The translations under genes and the position numbers were made by a program. Below the pieces are notes generated by a model, which was not told the DNA's origin, searched no databases, and saw nothing but the letters and a program-made list of their open reading frames with translations. Shown piece by piece: positions 7,837-15,980 of a stretch of DNA of 64,000 nucleotides; within the stretch, counting starts at the first letter, position 1, and each line of letters starts with the position of its first letter. The DNA comes from JBFXCK01 sp050182275 (GTDB lineage Bacteria > Pseudomonadota > Alphaproteobacteria > SHNJ01): contig JBFXCK010000006.1 of NCBI GenBank assembly GCA_050182275.1, positions 1 to 64,000 on the forward strand. The letters run 5' to 3'.

Positions 7837-8824
7837 AGCCGAAAATCAGGACTTTGAACAATTCGCCCATTTGCTTGGGATCGATCAAGCGCTGAGTGCC
7901 GGATTTTAAAAGCTCAGCTTGTTGTGGCGTGGCCTTTTCCATCAATTTTTGAGTGCGTGTTTCAATTCCAAAATTCTTTAAAAATTCACCTTGCGACAGG
8001 ATAGGGCAAAGGTTAACCCCCTGTTTTCCAGCGGCTTCTTCCAGGGCGCCGAAATCAACATGAAAAGTGAGATCGCTTAAGCCCGGCTGATGAAAAATAG
8101 AAACTTTTTGATGGCTCTGCACCGCCTGCAGCGTGTCGCCCAGTTGCGGGCGGGTATAGCCATAGTCGATAATTAAAGCAACACCGGCATGTTTTTTAAT
8201 ATGTTCCGCCAGTTGATGGATGGCTGTTTCGCTTGTCAAATTTCTTTCTAAAATATCGCCGCTAGCCGGAATAAAAATGAATTCATCTTCTTTATTAAGC
8301 CCGATTCGACGCTCAACCCATTCGTTGCCGGTTTTTACATATTGCGTTAGCGGCATGGCGTCAAAAAATTCATTGGCGATAAAAAACAAAGGAAGATCAG
8401 GAATGGAAATATCTTCAATCCATTTTGGGTTATATACGCTTAATTTTTCCGCCTGTTTGGCGCGCAAAGCTTGGTTTTGTTCGAGCAAATAAAGCTGCAT
8501 GGAATCCAGAAATTCCGGCACGGCTTTGGCTATGCGCAAAATATCGGCCATTAAAGTGCCACGGCCAGGGCCGGCTTCCAGCAAGATAAAGGGATTGGGC
8601 TTTCCTAATCGTATCCATTGGTCAATCAACCACGCGCCAATCACTTCGCCGAATACCTGGCTGATTTCAGGCGCGGTGATGAAATCTCCTTCTTTTCCCA
8701 GCGGGTCTTTTTTGCGGTAATAGCCATGTTCCGGCGCACCCAGGCAATAGGCCATATAGTCGGCGACGGAAATGGGGCCTTTTTCTTTGATTAAATGACG
8801 CAAAGCATGAGCAAGCTCGGTCAT
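7808..8824 (-). CDS. SAM-dependent methyltransferase, MidA/NDUFAF7 family
   Basis: A 338-residue protein of the MidA (NDUFAF7, DUF185) family; the mitochondrial member dimethylates an arginine of a complex I subunit. Seen here are the N-terminal block KGPISVADYMAYCLGAPEHGYY, the DFITAPEISQVFGE block, the SAM-binding LLEAGPGRGTLMADIL near residue 85, and FIANEFFDAMPLTQY. I start it at the ATG at 8824 because it overlaps the lgt stop as ATGA; the longer frame reads into lgt with no family similarity. The substrate here is not known, though a role in assembling NADH dehydrogenase is the family precedent. Confidence 0.9.
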   Translation of the reverse strand: MTELAHALRHLIKEKGPISVADYMAYCLGAPEHGYYRKKDPLGKEGDFITAPEISQVFGEVIGAWLIDQWIRLGKPNPFILLEAGPGRGTLMADILRIAKAVPEFLDSMQLYLLEQNQALRAKQAEKLSVYNPKWIEDISIPDLPLFFIANEFFDAMPLTQYVKTGNEWVERRIGLNKEDEFIFIPASGDILERNLTSETAIHQLAEHIKKHAGVALIIDYGYTRPQLGDTLQAVQSHQKVSIFHQPGLSDLTFHVDFGALEEAAGKQGVNLCPILSQGEFLKNFGIETRTQKLMEKATPQQAELLKSGTQRLIDPKQMGELFKVLIFGYDKRHAASQ

Positions 8825-9606
8825 GGCTTGGATTTGCGGCGGATCAAATAGATACCAAGAGCAATCATCGGTAAGCATAATAATTGCCCATGGCTAAGCA
8901 GATTGCCATAGAGGCCCAGAAAATCATCCGGCTCGCGGAAAAATTCAATAATAAAGCGAACGGCGCCATAGATGGTTAAAAACCAACCGCTGATTTTGCC
9001 GGGATGCTGGGAAGCTTTAGTGCGGTAAAGCAAATAATTTAAAATAAGGAATAAGAGCAAACCTTCACCGGCTGCCTCATATAATTGGCTGGGATGGCGC
9101 GGTTCAGGGCCGCCATTGGGAAATACCATGCCGATTGCAGCGTCGGTCACGCGTCCATAAAGCTCGCCATTGATAAAATTGGCGATGCGGCCAAAGAATA
9201 AACCAATTGGCGTCACAATGGCGGCGATATCCAATAACCGCCACATATCGAGGCGGTATTTGCGGCAATATAAGATAATCGCCAAAATCACGCCCAGCAT
9301 GCCGCCGTGGAAGGACATGCCGCCATGCCAGATTTTTACAATCTCGCCGGGATTGGCAAAATAAAATTCCGGTTTATAAAACAGCACATAACCAAGCCGG
9401 CCGCCCAAAATAATGCCGAAAGTAATCCAGGTGATCGCCCGGTCGATATGATCGGGCGTAACCGCGCCACCCAGCCTTTTCGCAATCGCCATGGCATAGT
9501 GCCAGCCGCCGATAATTCCCGCCAAATAAGCCAGCGCATACCAGCGAACCGCAAGCGGCCCTATTTGCAGCGCCACCGGATCAAACTGAGGGAAGGAAAG
9601 GGCCAA
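8821..9606 (-). CDS. lgt: Prolipoprotein diacylglyceryl transferase
   Basis: Inner-membrane enzyme that moves diacylglycerol from phosphatidylglycerol to the lipobox Cys of prolipoproteins. The 261 residues show about seven hydrophobic helices, the HGGMSFHGGMLG motif near residue 100 and the Lgt signature GRIANFINGELYGR near 140. The window encodes several lipoproteins that would be its substrates (lipoproteins at 37.6, 46.7 and 52.5 kb), and pgsA at 15.4 kb feeds its lipid donor. It is 18 bases downstream of hldD on the same strand and overlaps the next gene by 4 bases. Confidence 0.97.
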   Translation of the reverse strand: MALSFPQFDPVALQIGPLAVRWYALAYLAGIIGGWHYAMAIAKRLGGAVTPDHIDRAITWITFGIILGGRLGYVLFYKPEFYFANPGEIVKIWHGGMSFHGGMLGVILAIILYCRKYRLDMWRLLDIAAIVTPIGLFFGRIANFINGELYGRVTDAAIGMVFPNGGPEPRHPSQLYEAAGEGLLLFLILNYLLYRTKASQHPGKISGWFLTIYGAVRFIIEFFREPDDFLGLYGNLLSHGQLLCLPMIALGIYLIRRKSKP

Positions 9607-9624
9607 AATTATTGCTCGTATTGA

Positions 9625-10611
9625 TTATTTGTAAGGATCCACGGCGGTTAGATAATTCTGCACGTAATCTTTTACGCCATCTTCCAGGCTGGTGAAAGGT
9701 TTGGCGTAACCGGCAGTGCGCAGGCGGTCCATCTTGGCCTCGGTGAAATATTGATATTTGCTGCGGATTTCAGGAGGCGTATCGATATAGTTGATTTTTG
9801 GCTCTTTGCCCAGCGCATCGAAAACGCTATGCGCCAAATCTTTGAAACTGCGCGCTTTACCGGTGCCCAAATTGAACAGGCCGTTTACTTTGGAGTTTTC
9901 ATATAACCACAGCATAACATCGACACAATCGCGCACATAAATGAAATCGCGCAATTGCCCGCCATCGGGATATTTTGGGTTGTGCGATTTGAATAGAGTC
10001 GCAGGTTCGCCCTTGGACACTTTTTGGTAGGTTTGATAAACCACGCTGCTTTGCGCGCCTTTATGATATTCATTCGGGCCATAGACATTAAAAAACTTCA
10101 ACCCGGCCCATTGCGGCGGGGTGTTGCGCCCGGCCTTGACGATATGGGCGATGCGGCGGTCAAAGGCGTGCTTGCTCCAGCCATAAGTATTGAGCGGGCG
10201 GATATTGCTTAAAACGCTTTCTGAAAAATTATCATCGAATCCGCCGCCGCCATCGCCATAAGTGGCGGCCGAGGAGGCATAAATAAAACGCGTGCCATGG
10301 CGGCAGCACCAGCGCCATAAATGAAGCGGCAATTGAAAATTATTGCGCACGATTAAATCGGCATCGGTTTCGGTGGTCGAGGAAACCGCGCCCAAATGAA
10401 AGATGGCGTTGATTTCGCTGGCATGATCGTCAAGAAATTCGATTAAATTATCCGGCTCGACAAATTCGGCGATATTGCGCTTGGCGACATTGCGCCATTT
10501 TTCGCTTTTGCCGAATTGATCGCAAACAATCACCTGGCCATGGTCGGCGGCTTCAAGACCGGCCACCAGGTTTGAGCCGATAAAGCCGGAACCCCCCGTG
10601 ACGATAATCAT
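9625..10611 (-). CDS. hldD: ADP-L-glycero-D-manno-heptose-6-epimerase
   Basis: Final step of ADP-heptose synthesis for the LPS inner core. The 328-residue extended-SDR protein has the NADP-binding start MIIVTGGSGFIGSNLV, the conserved IFHLGAVSSTTETD block, the catalytic YGWSKHAFD (YxxxK), and the HldD-type stretch GLKFFNVYGPNEYHKG. Ends in a weakly conserved tail. Its presence means this organism makes heptose-containing LPS core. It is divergent from the UbiK-like gene, with about 70 bases between the starts. Confidence 0.95.
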   Translation of the reverse strand: MIIVTGGSGFIGSNLVAGLEAADHGQVIVCDQFGKSEKWRNVAKRNIAEFVEPDNLIEFLDDHASEINAIFHLGAVSSTTETDADLIVRNNFQLPLHLWRWCCRHGTRFIYASSAATYGDGGGGFDDNFSESVLSNIRPLNTYGWSKHAFDRRIAHIVKAGRNTPPQWAGLKFFNVYGPNEYHKGAQSSVVYQTYQKVSKGEPATLFKSHNPKYPDGGQLRDFIYVRDCVDVMLWLYENSKVNGLFNLGTGKARSFKDLAHSVFDALGKEPKINYIDTPPEIRSKYQYFTEAKMDRLRTAGYAKPFTSLEDGVKDYVQNYLTAVDPYK

Positions 10612-10682
10612 AGATTTCTACCTTTCTTCAGATTATTATACTTCCTAACTTGTAAGATATTTTTGGCCAAGGAGAAAGCCCT

Positions 10683-10934
10683 ATGCAACAAGATTTTCGT
10701 CAAGATTTAGGCCGTTTGGCAGCCGGGCTCATGAGCATCGCCTTAAGTTTAAAGGAAGAATGCCGTGAATTGGGGCGCAGAAAGGCGCAAAGCCTGGCTA
10801 AAAAGCTGGATCTCGTCACCCGCGAGGAGTTCGAGGTGGTTAAGGCCATGGCCGAGGCGGCGCGTCTTAACCAAGTGAAAACCCGTGGCGCAGTTAAGTC
10901 AAGCTCGGTCAAAAAGAAGACACTCAAGAAATAA
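10683..10934 (+). CDS. ubiK: UbiK/YqiC-type accessory factor (BMFP family)
   Basis: An 83-residue member of the BMFP/UbiK family, small trimeric coiled-coil proteins that associate with the ubiquinone biosynthesis complex in Proteobacteria. The diagnostic block is LAKKLDLVTREEFEVVKAMAEAAR (residues about 41-64), giving a helical hairpin with a C-terminal coiled coil, then a basic tail SSVKKKTLKK. AAGGAG precedes the ATG by about 9 bases. It is followed by the YbjN-like gene and proC, an order I know from other Alphaproteobacteria. The family assignment is firm; the ubiquinone role is by analogy. Confidence 0.85.
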   Translation: MQQDFRQDLGRLAAGLMSIALSLKEECRELGRRKAQSLAKKLDLVTREEFEVVKAMAEAARLNQVKTRGAVKSSSVKKKTLKK

Positions 10935-11029
10935 ATCTTGTGTGCCGGGTTGCTTCCTGGCAAATTAAAAGACGAAGCGCGCAAGGATTTTCTTAAAATT
11001 CCTGCCCAACAGGTAAAGGGAGAAACGGC

Positions 11030-11527
11030 ATGACCTTTCAAGCCACCGACCAGCCCGAATTTGCCTTTAATCCCATCGACAGCATCGAAGACTTGGCTGT
11101 TACCCAAGATTGGTCTTTCCACCGCGAAGATGGCGACGAATTATTGCTTGAATTGACTGGGCGCTGGGGCATTTACCGTTTGTTGTTCATGTGGCAGCCC
11201 GAAGCCGGGGCGATGCAATTTTCCTGCCATTTCGGTTTGAAAGTGATGCCGCGCTTGCGCCCGCGTATTTTGGAATTGCTATCCATGGCCAATGAAAAAA
11301 CCTGGTTTGGGCATTTTGAACTTTCTTCGGAAGATCAAGTCATCTTATTCCGTCACACAGCCTTGATCGAGCAACGCGTTCCCGGCGAAGCCTTAAAAAC
11401 CATGGTTGAAGCCGCGATTGGCGAGTGCGACCGTTTCTTCCCCGCTTTTCAATATGTGGTGTGGGGCGGCCAAAACCCTGAGCAGGCATTAATGGCCGCT
11501 TTAATCGAGCCGGTTGGCGAAGCTTAG
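11030..11527 (+). CDS. YbjN domain-containing protein
   Basis: A 165-residue soluble protein of the YbjN (bacterial sensory transduction regulator-like) family, which has a type III secretion chaperone-like fold; its biochemical role is not established. The family signature is in WSFHREDGDELLLELTGRWG, CHFGLKVMPRLRPRILELLSMAN and WFGHFELSSEDQVILFRHTALI. AAAGGGAG lies about 8 bases before the ATG. It sits between the UbiK-like gene and proC. In related genomes the same three genes are kept together, suggesting a shared transcript rather than a shared pathway. Confidence 0.88.
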   Translation: MTFQATDQPEFAFNPIDSIEDLAVTQDWSFHREDGDELLLELTGRWGIYRLLFMWQPEAGAMQFSCHFGLKVMPRLRPRILELLSMANEKTWFGHFELSSEDQVILFRHTALIEQRVPGEALKTMVEAAIGECDRFFPAFQYVVWGGQNPEQALMAALIEPVGEA

Positions 11528-11534
11528 TTTCCCA

Positions 11535-12317
11535 ATGAAAACCCCTTTATTGTTGGTCGGCGCGGGCCATATGGGCCAGGCGATGCTGGGCAGGTGGCAG
11601 CAAGCCGGGTTTAATAATATCAGCGTAATAAATCCTTCCCCAAAGCCGATGCCGGCCGGAGTTAAATTTTATCAAACTATCGAAGCTGCGCCGGGCGCGG
11701 GTTTTGATACAATCATATTCGCGATCAAGCCGCAAAAAGCCGCCGAGAGTATTCCGGCTTATGCCAAATTTAAAAACGCGCTTTTTATCTCAATTCTGGC
11801 CGGAACTTCTTTGGCGCAGCTAGAGGGCTGGCTTGGCAAAGAAACAAAAATTATCCGCGCGATGCCCAATTTGCCGGCGCAAATCGGCCAGGGTATTACC
11901 GCTTTATACGCCGCGCCAAAAATAAAAAAAGCAGAGCGCGATATGGCCGGGCAAATTTTTGCGCCGCTTGGCGCCGTTTCATGGATGGAACAGGAAGAGC
12001 AAATGAATATAGCGACCGCTTTGTCGGGCAGCGGGAGCGCTTATGTGTTTTTATTTATGGAGGCGCTGCATCAGGCCGCTATCAAGGAGGGTTTGCCCTC
12101 TCTTTTAGCCAAGGAACTGATTCAGCAAACTGTAATTGGCAGCGCTATGCTGGCGGATAAGAATAAAGATTGGGCCGCATTGGCCGGACAAGTCACTAGC
12201 AAGGGCGGCACTACCGAGGCGGCTTTACATATCTTGCAACAGGATAATGCCTTTGCCGAGTTGCTGCACCGGGCGGTCGCGGCGGCGCATGACCGCGCTA
12301 AAAAATTAGCGGAATAA
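11535..12317 (+). CDS. proC: Pyrroline-5-carboxylate reductase
   Basis: Last step of proline synthesis, NAD(P)H-dependent reduction of pyrroline-5-carboxylate. The protein begins MKTPLLLVGAGHMGQAML, a Rossmann GxGxMG motif, then DTIIFAIKPQ, IIRAMPNLPAQIGQG and the C-terminal dimer domain with ALSGSGSAYVFLFMEAL and TSKGGTTEAAL, all ProC signatures. I choose the ATG at 11535 (260 residues), which matches the family N-terminus; a longer frame from a TTG at 11514 would overlap the preceding gene. It is 5 bases ahead of the next gene. Confidence 0.95.
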   Translation: MKTPLLLVGAGHMGQAMLGRWQQAGFNNISVINPSPKPMPAGVKFYQTIEAAPGAGFDTIIFAIKPQKAAESIPAYAKFKNALFISILAGTSLAQLEGWLGKETKIIRAMPNLPAQIGQGITALYAAPKIKKAERDMAGQIFAPLGAVSWMEQEEQMNIATALSGSGSAYVFLFMEALHQAAIKEGLPSLLAKELIQQTVIGSAMLADKNKDWAALAGQVTSKGGTTEAALHILQQDNAFAELLHRAVAAAHDRAKKLAE

Positions 12318-12321
12318 CAGA

Positions 12322-12765
12322 ATGCCTAAGAAACGAAAAGTTTTTCCCGGTGAAACCATTTCTTGGTTGATTCAAGGTTTTGAAAAAGCGGCGCTAAAAG
12401 AATTAAAAAGCAGCAAAGATCAAAAAAACATTCACGACCGTTTATTTGCCGGATTAATGGGCGGCTTTGATTTTTTGCAAGAACATAGAGTCACGGTAAA
12501 AAAATTAGCCCAGCAGCCAATTTTACTTTTTTCCTATGCGCCGGAGTTATCGCTAGCTATGCGCAATCTTGTTACGCATGCTAAAGGAGCCGCCGGTTTA
12601 GAAAGCTTCGCAAGCCTGGGATTAACCGCGGTTTTCCTGGGCGCGGCGCGGCTGTGGCTGCAGGATAACAGCAAGGATATGGCTGTCACAATGGCGGCTT
12701 TGGATCGCTATTTACAATGGTATGTAAAAATTTCCGGTGTTTTATTACAGAATAGTGAATTTTAA
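12322..12765 (+). CDS. TetR C-terminal-domain-like protein lacking a DNA-binding domain
   Basis: A 147-residue all-helical protein. The order of blocks (WLIQGFEKAALKELKS, DRLFAGLMGGFDFLQEHR, LLFSYAPELSLAM, then a final WLQDNSKDMAVTMAALDRYL) resembles the ligand-binding half of TetR-type regulators, and more distantly COQ9, but there is no helix-turn-helix and no room for one. It starts 5 bases after proC, so it is likely translated with it. It might bind a small hydrophobic ligand or lipid. The function is unknown and the family call is tentative. Confidence 0.6.
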   Translation: MPKKRKVFPGETISWLIQGFEKAALKELKSSKDQKNIHDRLFAGLMGGFDFLQEHRVTVKKLAQQPILLFSYAPELSLAMRNLVTHAKGAAGLESFASLGLTAVFLGAARLWLQDNSKDMAVTMAALDRYLQWYVKISGVLLQNSEF

Positions 12766-12852
12766 TGACCTGCATAAAGTTTCCCTAGGCATTGGCCTAA
12801 TTCCCCGCTATTTTACTTGCAGTGTTTTGTACCTTTAGGGAGGGAGGAAAAT

Positions 12853-13323
12853 ATGACCAAAGCAAATAATTTCTTTGATTTTGATTTCGCTAAAATCGCG
12901 GGCGACTTTAAGTTTCCGACTTTAGCCACCGAAAAATTCCTGAAAACCCAGCAGCGCAATTTCGAAGCGCTCTCTTACGCCAATCAAGTGGCGGCGGAAT
13001 GCGTTCAGGCGATTTTAAAACGCCAGGCGGAAATGCTGCGCAGCAATGCCGAAGAGGCATCCCGCGCTTTCAAAAATATGATGAAAAGCGATAATGCCGA
13101 CGACCGGATGCACCAGCACGCCGAAATGACCAAGAATTCGATTGAACGCTCGTTGGCTTCTTTACGTGAATTAACCCAAATGGTTGCCCATTCCAACCGC
13201 GAGGCGCTTGATACATTGCAGCGCCGGGTCAGTGAATCGTTAGATGAAATTCAGGACATGGTGGCGAATACCAATACGCCATCTGTCCGCGCTCAAAACA
13301 AACCCCGTAAAAGCGCGAAATAG
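12853..13323 (+). CDS. Phasin family protein
   Basis: A 156-residue phasin, the amphipathic coat protein of polyhydroxyalkanoate granules. Starting at the ATG at 12853, preceded by GGGAGGGAGG, the protein has an aromatic N-terminus (NNFFDFDFAKIAGDFK), then a long helical region with QQRNFEALSYANQVAAECVQAILKRQ, matching the alphaproteobacterial phasin_2 pattern, and a basic tail KPRKSAK. No PHA synthase gene is in the window. A strong terminator follows at 13349, so this is the end of its transcript; the very good ribosome site fits the high abundance of phasins. Confidence 0.85.
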   Translation: MTKANNFFDFDFAKIAGDFKFPTLATEKFLKTQQRNFEALSYANQVAAECVQAILKRQAEMLRSNAEEASRAFKNMMKSDNADDRMHQHAEMTKNSIERSLASLRELTQMVAHSNREALDTLQRRVSESLDEIQDMVANTNTPSVRAQNKPRKSAK

Positions 13324-13348
13324 AGGTTACCCTTACGAACCCTATCCA

Positions 13349-13380
13349 GGGCTGCCGAAAGGCGGCCCTTTTCTTTTGTT
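13349..13380 (+). terminator. Rho-independent terminator after the phasin gene
   Basis: An 8-base-pair stem (GGGCTGCC with GGCGGCCC, one G-U pair) closed by a GAAA tetraloop and followed by TTTTCTTTTGTT. It lies 25 bases after the phasin stop and reaches the end of the convergent histidine kinase gene, so it separates the two transcripts. Confidence 0.9.
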
Positions 13381-14680
13381 ATAAGGGCAACCGTAAGACC
13401 GCCCGCAGGCCGCCTAGCGGCGAATCATGCAAGGTTATATCGCCGCCATGCCGTCTTGCGATGTCACGGGCGATTGACAGGCCCAAGCCGACCCCGCCGG
13501 TTTCAGGATTGCGCGATTCCTCCAGCCGGCGGAAAGGTTTAAAAACTTCTTCGCGCAAATCGGCCGGAATGCCCGGACCGTCATCATCAATATGAATTTC
13601 AATCGCATTGGCGTTAGCATAGGCCGATACCACCACTTCATTTCCATAGCGGCAGGCATTGCCGATTAAATTACTCAGGCAGCGCCGCATGGCGTCTAAC
13701 CGCCAAGTTACCGCGATATCCGGCACTTCGCCTAATTGCGGATAATACCCTTCGCGCTGAAAATCTTGCATCATGTCGTTTAAGAAGCGGGATAACTCAA
13801 CCGCCACGGGGGCTTCTTCCTCCTCATCGCGGGCGAAGGCCAAATAAGCGTCGATCATGCGCTCCATTTCTTCAATATCGGCCTGAAGCCCCGCCGTATC
13901 GGGGGAAGGAGGAAGCATTGCCAACTGCAATTTAAGGCGCGTTAAAGGGGTGCGTAAATCATGGCTTACCCCTGCCAGCATGGCGGTGCGCTGCTGCACG
14001 GCGCGGCGCAGGCGGTCGCGCATGACGCGGAAAGCAATGGCGGCGCGGCGCACTTCGGCGGCGCCGCTGGGTTTGAAATCGGTAATGTCAAAACCCTTAC
14101 CGAAATTTTCGGCGGCGATCGCCAAATTGCGAATTGGGCGCACCTGATTGCGCATGAATAAGGCGGCAAGGCCGAATACGATAATCGAAGTGCCAATCAT
14201 CCACCCCAGCACAATAAAAGTAGTGCTGGAATAAAGCCGTTTGGAACCAGCGGTAAATTCCAAAATACCGGGTGTTACATCAACGCGGATCACTACGCTG
14301 TTATCTTTGCGTTGAGTCAGGGTAAAAGGGAACTTAATCCGTTCGGAAAGCTCTTGCGATAAAGCATCTTCCGCCAGCGTATTGGTTTTACGCCGCTTAG
14401 GGGGCAAATTTTCATTTGGAAGAAGGCGAATATCCAGGCGGAAATCGGTTCCGGCTTGGGTTAAAATCCGGTCCCTTTCCGCTTTATCTTTAGCTTTTTC
14501 AATTAAGCTGGTGGTTAAAGAAATATCGCCGGCTAAATCGCTGCTTAAACGCCGCACCATGGTTTCCCAATGACGGTCGTAAAAAACATAACTGGTAATA
14601 ATTTGCAGCAGCAACAGCGGCGTAACGATAATCAGCAAAGCGCGCGTCAGCAGGCTATGGGGAAGCCATTGCTTAATCAT
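13379..14680 (-). CDS. EnvZ-type sensor histidine kinase
   Basis: A 433-residue membrane histidine kinase. Layout: transmembrane helix about 12-30, periplasmic sensor about 31-160, second helix about 161-182, HAMP linker about 183-235, dimerisation domain with the phospho-acceptor in GVSHDLRTPLTRLK near 245, and an ATPase domain with N box NLIGNACRYGNE, G1 DDGPGIP and G2 GVGLGLSIA. This is the EnvZ subfamily pattern. It overlaps the response regulator gene by 4 bases, so they form one signalling pair. The sensed signal cannot be read from the sequence; the periplasmic domain is rich in basic and acidic residues. Confidence 0.95.
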   Translation of the reverse strand: MIKQWLPHSLLTRALLIIVTPLLLLQIITSYVFYDRHWETMVRRLSSDLAGDISLTTSLIEKAKDKAERDRILTQAGTDFRLDIRLLPNENLPPKRRKTNTLAEDALSQELSERIKFPFTLTQRKDNSVVIRVDVTPGILEFTAGSKRLYSSTTFIVLGWMIGTSIIVFGLAALFMRNQVRPIRNLAIAAENFGKGFDITDFKPSGAAEVRRAAIAFRVMRDRLRRAVQQRTAMLAGVSHDLRTPLTRLKLQLAMLPPSPDTAGLQADIEEMERMIDAYLAFARDEEEEAPVAVELSRFLNDMMQDFQREGYYPQLGEVPDIAVTWRLDAMRRCLSNLIGNACRYGNEVVVSAYANANAIEIHIDDDGPGIPADLREEVFKPFRRLEESRNPETGGVGLGLSIARDIARRHGGDITLHDSPLGGLRAVLRLPL

Positions 14681-15390
14681 GCGGCCCCCTTATCGGATGT
14701 TATTTCGTCGACAAACAGCACATAGCCTTTGCCACGCACAGTTTGCAAGAAAATGGGGCAGCTTGGGTCTTGTTCGATTTTCCGGCGAAGCCTGGTGACT
14801 TGTACATCGATGCTGCGTTCGCTGTTATCGCCGCCTAAGCGGCGCACCAAATCTTCGCGCCGCCAAGCTTGGCCTGGGGTTTCGGCCAATGCGGCTAAAA
14901 GGGCGCTTTCGGCGCTGGTCAAGGGCAGAGGGATGGCGTCTTGGCGCAAAACCCCTTTGCTTAAATCAAAATGAAAAGAGCCAAAATGCACCTGGGTGGG
15001 CGGCGTGGCCGGCGCCAGGGCTGGACGGCGTTTTAAAATTGCGCGGATGCGTAAAGTCAGTTCTTTAGGTTCAAAAGGTTTGACTAAATAATCATCGGCG
15101 CCAGTTTCAAGCCCCTCGATCCGGTCGCCGACTTCCCCTTTGGCGGTGAGGAGAAGAATCGGCACATCGCTGGTTTTGCGCAAAGATTGCGCCAATTCCA
15201 GGCCCGATTCGCCCGGCATCATAATATCCAGCACCAATAAGTCGAAATCCATGGAAGACAGCATCGCTCTTGCTTCGGCAACATCCTCGGCGATGCTAAC
15301 GCGGAATTCCTGCTGGCTGAGATAGCGTTTCAGCAAATCGCGCAAGCGGCGATCGTCATCGACTACTAAAATATGCGCTGCTTCACTCAC
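14677..15390 (-). CDS. OmpR-type response regulator
   Basis: A two-domain regulator, partner of the EnvZ-type kinase with which it overlaps by 4 bases. The receiver domain has the acidic pair in ILVVDDDRRLRDLL, the phospho-acceptor Asp in LLVLDIMMPGESG and the conserved Lys in LLLTAKGEVG; the C-terminal winged helix ends TVRGKGYVLFVDE, typical of OmpR. I place the start at the GTG at 15390, giving MSEAAHILVVDD, because it sits 8 bases inside the end of pgsA in the manner of translational coupling; the longer frame adds residues with no counterpart in the family. Linkage to pgsA may mean an envelope-related regulon. Confidence 0.94.
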   Translation of the reverse strand: MSEAAHILVVDDDRRLRDLLKRYLSQQEFRVSIAEDVAEARAMLSSMDFDLLVLDIMMPGESGLELAQSLRKTSDVPILLLTAKGEVGDRIEGLETGADDYLVKPFEPKELTLRIRAILKRRPALAPATPPTQVHFGSFHFDLSKGVLRQDAIPLPLTSAESALLAALAETPGQAWRREDLVRRLGGDNSERSIDVQVTRLRRKIEQDPSCPIFLQTVRGKGYVLFVDEITSDKGAA

Positions 15391-15952
15391 GGCCCTGCAA
15401 TGCCTGCCAGAAGGTGCGGGTATAGCCATAGGCGGTGTGCAGCGATAAAGCGGCAGCCGCCCACAAAATTAAGGAAATCAGCGGGTATAAAACTTGCAAT
15501 TGCGTTAATGTATCAAGCGCCAGAAAGCCGCCCAGCGCAACCATTTGAATAACGGTTTTCCACTTAGCCAAAGAGGTTACGGGAACCGCCACCGATTTTG
15601 CGCCATTGCCTAAATATTCCCGCAAGCCCGATACCCAAATTTCCCGCCCCAGAATAAGATAGGCGGCAATTACATCAAAACCATTTAGGCGGCCATTCAT
15701 CACCAACATTAAAATGACGGCGGCAACCAAAAGCTTATCGGCAATTGGATCAAGGAAGGCGCCGATGGAGGAAACCATGCCATATTTACGCGCAAGGAAA
15801 CCATCGTAATAATCGGTGATCGCGGCGATTAAAAATAAAATAAAAGCCAACAACCTCGCCACTTCGCCGGGCAGGAAATAAGTGAGCAATAAGGCGGGAA
15901 TGACGGCAATCCGCGCCAGGGTCAGAATATTGGGTAACATGGGGCGTATCAT
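15383..15952 (-). CDS. pgsA: CDP-diacylglycerol-glycerol-3-phosphate 3-phosphatidyltransferase
   Basis: Makes phosphatidylglycerol phosphate, the precursor of phosphatidylglycerol and cardiolipin, in the inner membrane. The CDP-alcohol phosphotransferase motif is complete: D-YY-DG-FL-AR, then G, then DPIAD, in the stretch beginning TDYYDGFLARKYG. About six hydrophobic helices are seen. The frame is open much further upstream into uvrC, but family N-termini begin like MIRPMLPNILTLARI, so I start at 15952 (15940 is the alternative). It lies 28 bases behind uvrC. Confidence 0.94.
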   Translation of the reverse strand: MIRPMLPNILTLARIAVIPALLLTYFLPGEVARLLAFILFLIAAITDYYDGFLARKYGMVSSIGAFLDPIADKLLVAAVILMLVMNGRLNGFDVIAAYLILGREIWVSGLREYLGNGAKSVAVPVTSLAKWKTVIQMVALGGFLALDTLTQLQVLYPLISLILWAAAALSLHTAYGYTRTFWQALQGRE

Positions 15953-15980
15953 AGTCAGGATTGGCGGGCTTTGAAAGCGT

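Noticed and set aside
12322..12765. Full TetR regulator
   Set aside because: The helix-turn-helix is missing and there is no space upstream for it because proC ends 5 bases before.
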